From positions 25,128 through 65,099 of the forward strand of contig DYCR01000007.1 of NCBI GenBank assembly GCA_019418025.1: DNA of 39,972 nt, in the 5' to 3' direction. Under the pieces are notes generated by a model that did no database searches, was not told the origin of the DNA, and saw nothing but the letters and a program-made list of their open reading frames with translations. Shown one piece after another: positions 16,935 through 26,426 of the stretch (within the stretch, counting starts at the first letter, position 1; each line of letters starts with the position of its first letter). The position numbers and the translations under genes were made by a program. The DNA is from Clostridiales bacterium. Lineage in GTDB: Bacteria; Bacillota; Clostridia; Oscillospirales; Oscillospiraceae.

Positions 16935-17207
16935 TTGAAAACAGTGAAGGAGATGGCACATACCCTGCGGGAACACGGAGGGGCTCAGGGGGTCCAAACA
17001 CTTGTAGAAGTGGTGGGTGACAGGCGTGTCTTGGTGGAGCATCATCGAGGTATCCTGGTGTATGGGACACAGGAGATCAGTGTGGGTGCAACATTTGGGG
17101 TGCTTCGTGTTTCCGGCTGTGGACTGCGGCTTTGCTGCATGAACCGTGAGCAGTTGTTTATATCCGGGCAGATTCAAAGTATTGCATTGGAGAGTGGCAG
17201 GCATTGA
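16935..17207 (+). CDS. yqfC: Sporulation protein YqfC
   Basis: This 90-aa protein of the YabP/YqfC family has a short beta-rich body including 'LVEVVGDRRVLVEHHRGILV' and 'EISVGATFGVLRVSGCGL'. YabP/YqfC proteins are made in the mother cell during sporulation. TTG at 16935 fits AGGAGG (16921-16926) best; ATG 16929 is only 2 bases from it. It overlaps yqfD by 4 bases (TTGA), which is the standard yqfC-yqfD pairing. Confidence 0.85.
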   Translation: MKTVKEMAHTLREHGGAQGVQTLVEVVGDRRVLVEHHRGILVYGTQEISVGATFGVLRVSGCGLRLCCMNREQLFISGQIQSIALESGRH

Positions 17208-18409
17208 GTGATATTTGGTGGATGATCGCAGGGTATGAGCGGGTGAGAGTGGTTTCGGCTGATCCGGAACGTATGCTTGGACGGTTGTCGGAACAGGTGC
17301 AGCTGCGGGATATCTCATATGTATCCGCACTGTGCGTGGAATTTTCTGTGCCGAGAGGGAAAGCGAAGCAGCTGAAGGAAATTGCCGAATGTACAGGCGG
17401 AAAATGGGAGCCTGTCAGCACCCATGGCCTGCCAAAGTGGTGCCGGAATGCATGGAAAAAGCCGATAATCGTCTGTTTTTCAGCACTGCTGCTATTGGTG
17501 AGTCTGTATATCCCGGAACGGATCTTTTTTATTCAGGTTCAGGGAAACGATGCGGTAGCACGGCAGGAGATCCTGAATGCGGCATCGGAAGCAGGGCTGT
17601 CCTTTGGGGCAGCTCGCAGAACGCTGCGAAGCGAACAGATCAAAAACGAGCTGCTCGGGGCGATACCGTCTCTTTCTTGGGCGGGCGTAAATACCAAAGG
17701 CTGTGTTGCGACGATATCTGTAAAGGAACGAAAGCTTGAGCCGGAGGATGTGCCGGAAATGCCGGGGCACATCATTGCCATGCGGGATGCAGTAGTCAGC
17801 TCCTTCACGTCCACAAGAGGGAGGCCGCTGTGTCAGGAGGGAAAGGCCGTCCGGGCAGGAGAGGTACTGATTTCCGGGTATCTGGATCTGGGACTTTGCA
17901 CCAGAGTGGAACAGGCGGAGGGGGAGGTTTACGGTCTGACAAGAAGGCAAGTCCATGCTCTGCTGCCTGCAAGCACGGCTATAAGCCGCGGAGAACGGGA
18001 GATTTGTAAAAAATACAGCCTGATTATCGGAAAAAAGAGAATAAATTTATATTCTGATAGTGGAATTTTATACCCAAGTTGTGGTAAAATGACAAAAGTA
18101 AAACCACTGACGCTGCCGGGTGGGTGGCAGCTGCCTGTTTCGTTGGTGACAGAATGCTACACAGACCGCAATCTGATTCGGCAGGAACGCTCGGAGCAGA
18201 CTGCCGGTGAAATGCTGGAGGCTTACATCAGGCAGCAGACGCAGAAGGATCTGATTGCAGGACAGATCAGAAAGCAGGAACTGGAGCTTATGCGCCGGGG
18301 AGAGACATATCATATGTCGGGATTTCTGGAATGTCACGAAATGATCGGCAAGCGCAGCAGCAGAGTATTTATTGAAGGTGATACAAACGATGACAGAACG
18401 ACTGATTAA
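17204..18409 (+). CDS. yqfD: Sporulation protein YqfD
   Basis: This 401-aa protein has a cytoplasmic N-terminal part, one membrane helix ('PIIVCFSALLLLVSLYIP', about residues 87-104), then a FtsQ/POTRA-like extracellular region ('IFFIQVQGNDAVARQEILNA') and the family's 'KGCVATISVKER' and 'VRAGEVLISG' segments. It is a mother-cell sporulation protein of unknown biochemical role. It starts at a TTG overlapping the yqfC stop. Its 3' end overlaps phoH by 20 bases. Confidence 0.9.
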   Translation: MSDIWWMIAGYERVRVVSADPERMLGRLSEQVQLRDISYVSALCVEFSVPRGKAKQLKEIAECTGGKWEPVSTHGLPKWCRNAWKKPIIVCFSALLLLVSLYIPERIFFIQVQGNDAVARQEILNAASEAGLSFGAARRTLRSEQIKNELLGAIPSLSWAGVNTKGCVATISVKERKLEPEDVPEMPGHIIAMRDAVVSSFTSTRGRPLCQEGKAVRAGEVLISGYLDLGLCTRVEQAEGEVYGLTRRQVHALLPASTAISRGEREICKKYSLIIGKKRINLYSDSGILYPSCGKMTKVKPLTLPGGWQLPVSLVTECYTDRNLIRQERSEQTAGEMLEAYIRQQTQKDLIAGQIRKQELELMRRGETYHMSGFLECHEMIGKRSSRVFIEGDTNDDRTTD

Positions 18410-19412
18410 TGCAGAGCGTGTGGAAGACTTGATTGCAGTCTTTGGCTCCTTTGACGAAAACATCAAGCGGATCGAACAAGCACTTGATGTTGCGATCGTG
18501 AACCGTGGGAATGAACTGAAGGTGACAGGGGATGAGGAAGCCGCAGACAAAGCGGTCCGCACCCTTGAGGGGCTGCTGACACTGGCAGCCAAGGGTGAAA
18601 CGATCGATGAGCAGCGGGTCCGCTATCTGATCACACTTGTTCAGGAGGGCAATGACGAACAGGTTCAGAAGATGGCAAAGGATGTTGTCTGCATCACGGC
18701 CAAGGGAAAACCCATTAAGGCAAAGACTGTCGGACAGCAGAATTACATGAAGGCGATCCAGAAAAACACGATCACCCTCGGTGTCGGTCCCGCCGGCACC
18801 GGCAAAACCTATTTGGCGGTGGCCGCAGCTGTGGCGGCATTCCGTGAGCGTTCGGTGAATCGGATCATCCTGACAAGACCGGCAGTAGAAGCGGGGGAGC
18901 GTCTGGGCTTCCTTCCCGGCGATCTGCAAAACAAGGTCGATCCGTATCTGCGGCCATTATATGATGCGCTGTTTGACATGCTCGGAGCAGAGACGTTCCA
19001 AAAATATCAGGAACGGGGTTCCATCGAGGTTGCACCTCTGGCGTATATGAGAGGACGTACTCTGGACGACAGCTTTATTATTCTGGATGAAGCACAGAAC
19101 ACCACACGGGAGCAGATGAAAATGTTCCTGACTCGTCTGGGCTTTGGGTCTAAGATCGTCATTACCGGTGACGTGACCCAGATCGATCTTCCGGATGAAA
19201 AGGTTTCCGGCCTCAAGGATGCGGTGCGTGTGCTTGACGGTGTCAAGGATATCGCCATATGCCGCCTGACCTCTGCTGACGTGGTTCGCCATGCGCTGGT
19301 CCAGCAGATCATCAACGCCTATGAGAAGGCAGATGCCAAAAAGGAGCAGCAGAAGGCTGCCTTCCAGAATAAAAAATTCGATGGAAAATACAAGAGGAAA
19401 TACAATGGCTAA
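18390..19412 (+). CDS. phoH: PhoH family ATPase
   Basis: This 340-aa protein is a KH-like N-terminal domain plus a superfamily 1-type P-loop ATPase. Walker A is 'GPAGTGKT', Walker B 'FIILDEAQNTT', and 'VGQQNYMKAIQKNTITLGVG' is the typical lead-in. PhoH/YbeZ works with YbeY in rRNA metabolism. ATG 18390 was chosen because GAAGGTG lies 11 bases before it; the frame upstream to 18372 lacks a ribosome binding site. It overlaps ybeY by 8 bases. Confidence 0.94.
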   Translation: MTERLINAERVEDLIAVFGSFDENIKRIEQALDVAIVNRGNELKVTGDEEAADKAVRTLEGLLTLAAKGETIDEQRVRYLITLVQEGNDEQVQKMAKDVVCITAKGKPIKAKTVGQQNYMKAIQKNTITLGVGPAGTGKTYLAVAAAVAAFRERSVNRIILTRPAVEAGERLGFLPGDLQNKVDPYLRPLYDALFDMLGAETFQKYQERGSIEVAPLAYMRGRTLDDSFIILDEAQNTTREQMKMFLTRLGFGSKIVITGDVTQIDLPDEKVSGLKDAVRVLDGVKDIAICRLTSADVVRHALVQQIINAYEKADAKKEQQKAAFQNKKFDGKYKRKYNG

Positions 19413-19908
19413 AATGAGAATCAATCTGACCTATGACAAGCCGTCGGTCATGAATGTTCCGATTACCAGAAATATCAAGCAGTGCATCGAGGCGACGTTG
19501 GATCAGGAGCATATCACGGCCTGCTGTGAGATCAACGTGCTTGTAACGGATGATGACGGAATCCGGGCGATCAATGCTGCCAGCCGAAACATCGACAAGG
19601 CAACGGATGTGCTTTCGTTTCCCATGTTTGAGCTGGAGCCCGGCAATCCGCCATCGGACTGGTCTGCGTACTTAGACCCGGAGACAAATACCTGCCCTCT
19701 GGGAGATATGGCCATCTCTCTGGAGCGTGCAAAAGCACAGGCCAAAGAATTCGGGCACAGTGTTAAGCGTGAGGTCGGATACCTGACCATCCATTCCATG
19801 CTCCACCTGCTGGGCTATGACCATTTAGACGAGGGTCCCCAGAAGGCACAGATGCGCGCCAGAGAAGAAGCCATCGCCGCAACCATCGACGGCATGACCC
19901 GTGACTGA
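19405..19908 (+). CDS. ybeY: Endoribonuclease YbeY (rRNA maturation factor)
   Basis: This 167-aa metalloprotein has the H-x3-H-x5-H zinc site in 'HSMLHLLGYDH' and the preceding 'KATDVLSFPMFE' motif. It acts in 16S rRNA 3'-end maturation and ribosome quality control. ATG 19405 was chosen because AGAGGAAA lies upstream and it overlaps the phoH stop in the classic coupled form. The frame from 19291 is a phoH shadow. Confidence 0.95.
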   Translation: MAKMRINLTYDKPSVMNVPITRNIKQCIEATLDQEHITACCEINVLVTDDDGIRAINAASRNIDKATDVLSFPMFELEPGNPPSDWSAYLDPETNTCPLGDMAISLERAKAQAKEFGHSVKREVGYLTIHSMLHLLGYDHLDEGPQKAQMRAREEAIAATIDGMTRD

Positions 19909-19933
19909 TTACTGAAAGAAAAAGGAGAATAAC

Positions 19934-20821
19934 ATGGCTACAAAGACTGCTATGATCACCATTGCCGGACGTCCCAACGTGGGAAAGTCCACCCTGATGA
20001 ATAAGCTGATTGGAGAAAAAATCGCGATCGTCTCCAACAAGCCCCAGACGACCCGGAACCGGATCGCAGGTATCCTGACTCGGGGCGACACCCAGTATGT
20101 GTTTATGGATACCCCCGGCTTCCACAAGCCCAGAACCAAGCTGGGTGACTATATGGTCAACGTGACGAAGGATTCCATCGCCGACGTGGATATGACCATT
20201 TTGGTGGTAGAACCCATTGCCAATGTGGGACAGCAGGAGCAGACACTGATCGATCAGCTTGCGGCTAAGAAGTGTCCGGTTGTTCTGCTGATCAACAAGA
20301 TCGATACCGTGGAAAAGGATGTGCTTCTTGAGGTGATCGCCGCCTATTCTCAGGTCGGTAATTTTCAGGCGATCATTCCGATCTGTGCAAAAAACGGTGA
20401 CGGCGTAGAGCAGCTGCTGAAAGAGTGCGAAAAGGCCGCCACGCCCAGTCCGTTTCTCTTCCCGGAGGACATGACCACGGATCAGCCGGAGCGTCAGGTG
20501 ATGGCAGAAATCATCCGTGAGAAGCTGCTGTGGTGTCTGGACCGTGAGGTTCCCCACGGTACTGCGGTCGAGATCACCACCTTTTCCGAGCGGGATAACG
20601 GGATCATTGATATTGATGCCACGATCTACTGCGAGAAGGCAAGCCACAAGGGAATCATCATCGGCAAGCAGGGGGCTATGCTGAAAAAGATCTCGTCTAT
20701 GGCAAGAGCTGACTGTGAGCGTTTTATGGGTACAAAGGTGTATCTCACAACATGGGTCAAGGTAAAGGAAAACTGGCGTGACAGCGACTTCCTTGTTCGT
20801 AACTTTGGTTACAGCGAATAA
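19934..20821 (+). CDS. era: GTPase Era
   Basis: This 295-aa GTPase is required for 30S assembly and has a C-terminal KH domain. G1 is 'GRPNVGKST', G3 'DTPGFHKPRTKLGDYM', G4 'NKIDTVEKD', and the KH loop 'IIIGKQGAMLKKI'. AAAGGAG precedes the ATG. The phoH-ybeY-era-yqzL-recO order matches the firmicute cluster, although dgkA and cdd, often found between ybeY and era, are absent. Confidence 0.96.
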   Translation: MATKTAMITIAGRPNVGKSTLMNKLIGEKIAIVSNKPQTTRNRIAGILTRGDTQYVFMDTPGFHKPRTKLGDYMVNVTKDSIADVDMTILVVEPIANVGQQEQTLIDQLAAKKCPVVLLINKIDTVEKDVLLEVIAAYSQVGNFQAIIPICAKNGDGVEQLLKECEKAATPSPFLFPEDMTTDQPERQVMAEIIREKLLWCLDREVPHGTAVEITTFSERDNGIIDIDATIYCEKASHKGIIIGKQGAMLKKISSMARADCERFMGTKVYLTTWVKVKENWRDSDFLVRNFGYSE

Positions 20822-20877
20822 TTTACAGGGTTATCTTTCCTTCTTCCTGCAAATGATAGGACTGGGAGGAATGAGAT

Positions 20878-21021
20878 ATGAAAGCCAGAGATTATTGGAG
20901 CCTGTTTATGGAAACAGGTGCGCCGGAATGCTATGTTGCGTTTCAGGCGGCAAAGCGACAGGAGGACAGGGATGTATCTGAAAATACAGGGTCTTGTGCT
21001 CCGTCGAACGGAGTACAATGA
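20878..21021 (+). CDS. yqzL: Small YqzL-like protein
   Basis: This 47-aa gene lies between era and recO, the exact position of yqzL in Bacillus. The translation starts 'MKARDYWSLFMETGAPECYV', matching the short YqzL pattern (aromatic-W-x-x-F-x-x-T/S-G-x-x-x-x-Y). GGGAGG sits 8 bases upstream. It overlaps the recO start by 50 bases. The function is unknown. Confidence rests on position, the ribosome binding site and the short motif only. Confidence 0.6.
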   Translation: MKARDYWSLFMETGAPECYVAFQAAKRQEDRDVSENTGSCAPSNGVQ

Positions 21022-21718
21022 TCACGATGTACTGCTTACGATCTTGACCGGAAACCATGGAAAACTGACAGCAAAGGCACGTGGGCTGCGGAGAAAGAAT
21101 TCTCCGCTGACAGCTCAGTGCCAGCTGTTGGCTTTTTCTGAGTTTACCCTGTTTGAGTACCGTGGAATGTACACCATCAACGAGGCAAGCTCCATTGAGC
21201 TGTTCCATGACCTGAGAAGGGATCTGACCCGCCTGAGCCTCGGGACATATTTTGCACAGGTCGCAGAGGTCTTGAGTCAGGAGGATATGCCGACGCCGGA
21301 CCTGCAATCTCTGGTGCTGAACTGCCTGTTTGCGCTTTCGAAGCTAGGAGAGGATGAAACGAAGGTCAAGGCCGTCTTTGAGATGCGGGCAGCCTGTATT
21401 GCCGGATTTTATCCGGACCTTTCCATGTGTCACGTCTGCGGAAATCCGTGGCCCGATCGCTTTGACATCTCTCAGGGGCGTCTTGAGTGCGCAGGCTGCC
21501 GGAGTGGAAATTCCGACGGGATACGCATGCCGATCACGCCTGGGATCTTATCGGCGATGCACTATATTACCGAATGTGACAGCCAGAGACTGTTTTCCTT
21601 CCAGCTTCCCACGGAGGCGATGGAGCAGCTCTGTCAGGTGACGGAAAGCTACTTGACACGACAGCTGGAGCGTGGCTTTTCCACACTTGATTTTTATAAA
21701 ACCTTATTGTTTACTTAA
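20972..21718 (+). CDS. recO: DNA repair protein RecO
   Basis: This 248-aa protein has an N-terminal OB fold ('IQGLVLRRTEYNDHDVLLTI'), a helical middle and a C-terminal zinc ribbon with four cysteines ('CHVCGNP' and 'CAGC'). RecO loads RecA on SSB-coated DNA together with RecR. ATG 20972 was chosen for its ACAGGAGGACA ribosome binding site; the longer frame from 20918 is inside yqzL. It is followed by mutS2 after 15 bases. Confidence 0.94.
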   Translation: MYLKIQGLVLRRTEYNDHDVLLTILTGNHGKLTAKARGLRRKNSPLTAQCQLLAFSEFTLFEYRGMYTINEASSIELFHDLRRDLTRLSLGTYFAQVAEVLSQEDMPTPDLQSLVLNCLFALSKLGEDETKVKAVFEMRAACIAGFYPDLSMCHVCGNPWPDRFDISQGRLECAGCRSGNSDGIRMPITPGILSAMHYITECDSQRLFSFQLPTEAMEQLCQVTESYLTRQLERGFSTLDFYKTLLFT

Positions 21719-21733
21719 ATACAGGAGATTATC

Positions 21734-24109
21734 ATGTCTGAATTATACGAAAAGTCTCTCGCCAAGCTGGAATTGGATCGGGTGCTTGAGATGCTGGCAG
21801 AGCGTGCCGGGAGCGAAGGCGGAAAAGAAGCCTGCCGAAAGCTTGCCCCATCTTCTGATTTGGAGGATGTGCAGGCGCTGCTGGCCCAAACAACGGCGGC
21901 ATGTACGCTGTCTACCGGAAAGGGTTACCCGTCTTTCGGCGAGGTGCGGGACGTCTCTGCTTCCTTGGAGCGTGCAGAACGAGGGGGGACCTTGTCGCCG
22001 AAGGAACTTCTGGGGATCGGAGGGGTCCTGCGGTCTGCCCGCACGGTGAAGGCATATACAGCAGAGGACGATGAGTCGACGGTTTTGGATTCTCTGTTTA
22101 AATGTCTGACTGCCAACAAATATCTGGAGGATAAAATTTTCGGAGCGATTTTGTCGGAAGAAGAAATTGCGGACAATGCCAGCCACGAGCTTTCTGATAT
22201 TCGCCGGCACAAGCGGATTCAGAGTGGCAAGATTCGGGATTCTCTGCAAAAAATCATTTCCTCGCCCTCATACTCGAAATTTCTGCGGGAACCCATCGTC
22301 ACGATTCGTGATGGACGCTATGTGGTTCCGGTAAAAAGTGAGTGCAGAAATGATGTGCCGGGACTTGTTCACGACGTATCCTCCACAGGATCGACCTTTT
22401 TCATTGAGCCCATGTCAGCTGTGAATGCAAATAATGCACTCAGAGAGCTGGAATTGAAGGAGAAAAAGGAGATTGAGCGCATTCTGGCGGAAATGTCTGC
22501 CGAGGCAGCCTCCCATCGGGAGGACATCACAACGGATTATCAGCTTCTGATCCAACTGGATGTGATTTTTGCAAAGGCGAAGCTGGCTTATCATATGCGT
22601 GCGTGGGCACCGGAGATGAATGAGGAAGGTCGGGTGGAGCTGCGGAAGGCGCGTCATCCGTTGATCGATCCCAAGGCGGTAGTACCGATCTCCCTTCGTT
22701 TGGGGACGGATTTTGATACTATGATCATCACAGGTCCCAATACAGGCGGTAAAACCGTTACCTTGAAAACCATCGGCATTCTGACGTTGATGGCCGAGTG
22801 CGGTCTGCACGTGCCGGCGGGAGATGGCAGTGTGCTTTCTACCTTTGACAGAATCCTTGCGGATATCGGCGATGAGCAGTCCATTGCTCAGAGCCTTTCC
22901 ACCTTCTCCAGTCACATGAAAACCATCGTAGATGTGGTGGAGCAGTGTGACAGCCGCACCTTGGTGCTTTTTGATGAACTGGGTGCAGGCACCGATCCTG
23001 CCGAGGGTGCAGCACTGGCGATCGCGCTGATCGAATTCTGCCGAACAATGGGCTGCCGTGTGGTTGCAACGACCCACTATGCAGAGCTGAAGCTTTATGC
23101 CATGCGCACCGCCGGCGTTATCAACGCCTCCTGTGAGTTCGACGTGGAGACGCTGCAGCCCACCTACAAGCTTTTGATCGGCATCCCCGGAAAGTCTAAT
23201 GCCTTTGCGATTTCCCGAAAACTGGGACTTCCGGAGCATATCCTGAAGGAAGCGAGCGACTTGGTTGGCCAGTCGGATAAAGATTTTGAAGATGTGCTAA
23301 GCCAGCTTGAGCAGCAGCGTCAGCAGATGGAGTCTGCCCGTCAGGAGGCGGAGCGCCTGCGGCAGGAGACAGCCAAGATCAAGCAGCAAAGCGAACAATA
23401 CAATGCGCAGCTGCAAAAAGAGCGGGAAAAAGCTATGGCAGAGGCCCGCAAGGAAGCACAGCAGATTATTGAAGATGCCAGAATCACAGCAAACCGGGTG
23501 GGTGAAGAGCTGAAGGCCCTGCGTAAACAGCTGACAGAATCGGCAGATATCACAGGGGTCAATCAGCGTCAGAGCGAGTTGAGGCGATCTCTGAACGAGG
23601 CAGAGGGAAAGCTTCGTGCCAATCAGCCCCAGCAGAAGCGTCCTGAGCCAAAGCGGGATATCCTTGTGGGTGACACGGTTGAGCTGCTCAAGCTGGGAAC
23701 AAAGGCCAGTGTGATCGCAATTAATCGGGATGGCACTTATGAGCTGCAAGCGGGGATCATGAAGCTGAAGGCGAAAAAAGAAGAGATCTATCTTCTGGAG
23801 CAGGAAAATCCCTACGTGCAAAAGGGAAAGCCAAAGCACTCGGGCAGAGAGATGAAGATGGCAGCTATGTCTAATGAGGTCGATCTGCGCGGAATGGACT
23901 CGGTGGAGGCGATCTGTGTTTTGGATCGGTATCTGGACGAAGCTATGCGCTCGAATCTGAAAACAGTCCGCATCATCCATGGCAAGGGTACCGGCGTTCT
24001 TCGTACAGCGGTGCAGAACAGTCTGAAGCGGAATAAGTTTGTGAAAAAATACAGACTGGGCATGTATGGCGAGGGCGAGGACGGTGTCACCATTGCCGAG
24101 TTCGACTGA
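21734..24109 (+). CDS. mutS2: MutS2 family protein (ribosome rescue / anti-recombination ATPase)
   Basis: This 791-aa protein has MutS core domains III and V but not the mismatch-recognition domain. Walker A is 'TGPNTGGKT', Walker B 'LVLFDELGAGTDP', and a long coiled coil spans about residues 515-640. A C-terminal Smr domain carries 'VDLRGMDSVEAI' and 'HGKGTGVLR'. Recent work on Bacillus links MutS2 to splitting collided ribosomes; earlier work proposed suppression of recombination. The length is normal. AGGAG precedes the ATG. Confidence 0.95.
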   Translation: MSELYEKSLAKLELDRVLEMLAERAGSEGGKEACRKLAPSSDLEDVQALLAQTTAACTLSTGKGYPSFGEVRDVSASLERAERGGTLSPKELLGIGGVLRSARTVKAYTAEDDESTVLDSLFKCLTANKYLEDKIFGAILSEEEIADNASHELSDIRRHKRIQSGKIRDSLQKIISSPSYSKFLREPIVTIRDGRYVVPVKSECRNDVPGLVHDVSSTGSTFFIEPMSAVNANNALRELELKEKKEIERILAEMSAEAASHREDITTDYQLLIQLDVIFAKAKLAYHMRAWAPEMNEEGRVELRKARHPLIDPKAVVPISLRLGTDFDTMIITGPNTGGKTVTLKTIGILTLMAECGLHVPAGDGSVLSTFDRILADIGDEQSIAQSLSTFSSHMKTIVDVVEQCDSRTLVLFDELGAGTDPAEGAALAIALIEFCRTMGCRVVATTHYAELKLYAMRTAGVINASCEFDVETLQPTYKLLIGIPGKSNAFAISRKLGLPEHILKEASDLVGQSDKDFEDVLSQLEQQRQQMESARQEAERLRQETAKIKQQSEQYNAQLQKEREKAMAEARKEAQQIIEDARITANRVGEELKALRKQLTESADITGVNQRQSELRRSLNEAEGKLRANQPQQKRPEPKRDILVGDTVELLKLGTKASVIAINRDGTYELQAGIMKLKAKKEEIYLLEQENPYVQKGKPKHSGREMKMAAMSNEVDLRGMDSVEAICVLDRYLDEAMRSNLKTVRIIHGKGTGVLRTAVQNSLKRNKFVKKYRLGMYGEGEDGVTIAEFD

Positions 24110-24186
24110 TTTACACGGCAAAACCAACGCATTACGGATTCCTCTTGAAAAATTTACGGGAATTGTTAGTTATTGCTGAAAATTGG

Positions 24187-24214
24187 TTGACTTTTTCAAC
24201 AAGTTTGCTATGAT
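24187..24214 (+). promoter_or_regulatory. Promoter for the HPr-like gene
   Basis: TTGACT (24187-24192), a 16-base spacer and TATGAT (24209-24214). Confidence 0.6.
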
Positions 24215-24268
24215 ATAGAAAGAGGTTGCGTCCACGAGAGTGGAATGTCTTTGAAGGAGTTGTTTGCT

Positions 24269-24529
24269 ATGTATAATAAGGAAATCGTAGTTCGCTGTGA
24301 GTCTGGTTTGCACAATAAGCAGGTTACATACTTTGTTCAGAAGGCGAATGAATTCAAAAGCAGCATCTGGCTGGAGAATGAGAACCGCAAAATGAATGCG
24401 AAAAGTCTGCTGGGCATCATGTCCCTGGGGATTGTTACCGGCACGACTGTGACCTTGAGTGCTGATGGCCCCGATGCAGAGGAAGCTGTGAATGCTCTTG
24501 AAATTCTGCTTCTGCGGGACGTGTACTGA
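24269..24529 (+). CDS. HPr-family phosphocarrier-like protein with altered active site
   Basis: This 86-aa protein aligns with HPr from end to end. His15 is present in 'SGLHNKQVTY' and Ser46 in 'NAKSLLGIMSLG', the two sites used in PTS relay and HPr-kinase regulation. The canonical G-x-H-A-R-P has become G-L-H-N-K-Q, so Arg17 and Pro18, which support phosphotransfer from EI, are replaced. It may be a Crh-like regulatory paralogue or a lineage variant. ATG 24269 was chosen because GAAGGAG lies 9 bases upstream; 24245 lacks a site. It is monocistronic. Confidence 0.85.
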   Translation: MYNKEIVVRCESGLHNKQVTYFVQKANEFKSSIWLENENRKMNAKSLLGIMSLGIVTGTTVTLSADGPDAEEAVNALEILLLRDVY

Positions 24530-24544
24530 TTCATGAACATCTTA

Positions 24545-24587
24545 CCGCCTCAGTGCCTGAGCAAAGTGCATTGAGGCGGCTTTTTTA
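24545..24587 (+). terminator. Rho-independent terminator after the HPr-like gene
   Basis: CCGCCTCAGTGC pairs with GCATTGAGGCGG (one G-T wobble), followed by CTTTTTTATT. Confidence 0.85.
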
Positions 24588-24605
24588 TTGTTGGGGTGGT
24601 ATCGT

Positions 24606-26426
24606 ATGACCTTTGATGAATTAAAGGATAAGGCGCTCAGCCTTCCGTATGTACCGGGTGTTTACATCATGCGGGACAAGACCGATAAGGTCATATATGT
24701 TGGAAAGGCAAAGAAATTAAAAAATCGCGTATCTCAATATTTTCAGGATACCGCATCACACTCGCCGAAAACACGGATCATGGTCAGTAAAATCGACCAT
24801 TTTGACGTGATCGTGGCAGCATCTGAATTTGAAGCACTGATTCTGGAGTGTTCTCTGATCAAACGGTATATGCCGAAATACAATATCCTTCTGAAGGATG
24901 ATAAGGGGTATCCGTACCTGAGGATCAACATGAAGGACATGTATCCGACCATCACCATGGTCAGCAAGCTGGATCGGGATGGGGCTGAGTATTTTGGCCC
25001 ATTCGGCAGCCGTGGAATGACCAATCAGGTGATCGTTGCCATCCGTGAGTCGCTGAAGCTGCCGGACTGCTCCAGACAGTTCCCCAGAGATGTGGGTAAG
25101 GAACGGCCCTGCCTGAATTATCACATGAATCAGTGTGAAGGATGGTGCCAGACCAGTAAGACCTGCACGGAGTATCGGCAGACCATGGAGCAGGCCAGAC
25201 AGCTTTTGATGGGGAACTATAAGGAGGTCGCTTCCAATATTCGGGAGCAGATGCTGACCGCTGCGGATGACCTGGAATTTGAACTGGCCGCCAGACTGCG
25301 GGACAGGCTCAACGCCGTAGAGGCACTGGGTCAGAAACAGCTTGTCACAGCCGGAACTTTGGCGGATACGGATGTGGTCGGGTACGCCGAAACCGCGGCA
25401 AAGGCGTGCTTCACGGTGCTGCATTTTTCGGGTGGAAATCTACTGGATAAGGAATATGAGGTGTTTCCGGTGCCGGACGATGCCGAGGCCGCCGTTTCAA
25501 GCTTGCTCAAGCAGTTTTATCTGAGCCGTGGTCTTGCACCGAAGCTTGTCTTGCTTCCCTTTGAACTGGAGGACGCAGAACTGTTCCAACAGCTGATGGA
25601 GCAGGAATTCGGGCGCAAAACCAGATTGCGCATTCCCCAGCGAGGGGATAACCTGCGGTTGGTTGAGCTTGCCAGAAAAAATGCGCAAGAGGAAGCACAG
25701 CGTGTGACCAGTCGGGAGGAAAAAACCTCCGGTACCCTCGTCATGCTTGGTAAGATGCTTGGGATCGACCCACCTTGCAGGATCGAATCTTACGATATCT
25801 CTAACATATCCGGAACGGATATCGTGGCAAGTCAGGTGGTCTATGTTGATGGTAAGCCCTCCAAAAAGGACTATAAAAAATATAAGATGCAGGGTTTGGC
25901 AGGGCAGGACGACTATGCCTCTATGCGACAGGTCCTGCTCAGGCGGCTGACACACCTTCAGCAGGGAGATTACGGATTTGATCAATGCCCTGACCTGCTG
26001 CTGATCGATGGCGGTGTAACCCACGCGAACGTTGCATTGGACGTTCTGAGACAGATGCAGATGGATATTGCGGTCTTTGGAATGGTGAAGGATAATCGTC
26101 ACAGAACACGCGCATTGGTCACCCCTGAAGGGGAAGAGATCCGAATCGATAACAACCAGACGATATTCTCATTTATTGGCCAGATTCAGGAGGAGACCCA
26201 CCGATTTGCGATCACCTACCATCGGCAGCTCAGAAGTAAACGCCTGCATTACTCCGAACTGGATGGTATCCCCGGAATCGGCCCGAAACGAAAGCAGGAG
26301 CTTCTGAAAATGTTTAAGTCTCTGACCGGAATCCGTCAGGCTGACAGATCGGAGCTGGAAAGAATATTGCCAAGGGATGCTGCATCGGCGGTGTATTCCC
26401 ATTTTCATAAGGAGGAAGAATCATGA
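24606..26426 (+). CDS. uvrC: Excinuclease ABC subunit C
   Basis: This 606-aa protein makes both incisions in nucleotide excision repair. It starts with a GIY-YIG domain ('GVYIMRDKTDKVIYVGKAK'), continues with a Cys-containing segment, a UVR motif ('LMGNYKEVASNIREQM...'), the RNase H-like C-terminal nuclease ('CRIESYDISNISGTDIVAS'), and tandem HhH motifs ('LDGIPGIGPKRKQELL'). ATG 24606 follows GGGGTGG. Its stop overlaps rsmD in ATGA. Confidence 0.96.
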   Translation: MTFDELKDKALSLPYVPGVYIMRDKTDKVIYVGKAKKLKNRVSQYFQDTASHSPKTRIMVSKIDHFDVIVAASEFEALILECSLIKRYMPKYNILLKDDKGYPYLRINMKDMYPTITMVSKLDRDGAEYFGPFGSRGMTNQVIVAIRESLKLPDCSRQFPRDVGKERPCLNYHMNQCEGWCQTSKTCTEYRQTMEQARQLLMGNYKEVASNIREQMLTAADDLEFELAARLRDRLNAVEALGQKQLVTAGTLADTDVVGYAETAAKACFTVLHFSGGNLLDKEYEVFPVPDDAEAAVSSLLKQFYLSRGLAPKLVLLPFELEDAELFQQLMEQEFGRKTRLRIPQRGDNLRLVELARKNAQEEAQRVTSREEKTSGTLVMLGKMLGIDPPCRIESYDISNISGTDIVASQVVYVDGKPSKKDYKKYKMQGLAGQDDYASMRQVLLRRLTHLQQGDYGFDQCPDLLLIDGGVTHANVALDVLRQMQMDIAVFGMVKDNRHRTRALVTPEGEEIRIDNNQTIFSFIGQIQEETHRFAITYHRQLRSKRLHYSELDGIPGIGPKRKQELLKMFKSLTGIRQADRSELERILPRDAASAVYSHFHKEEES

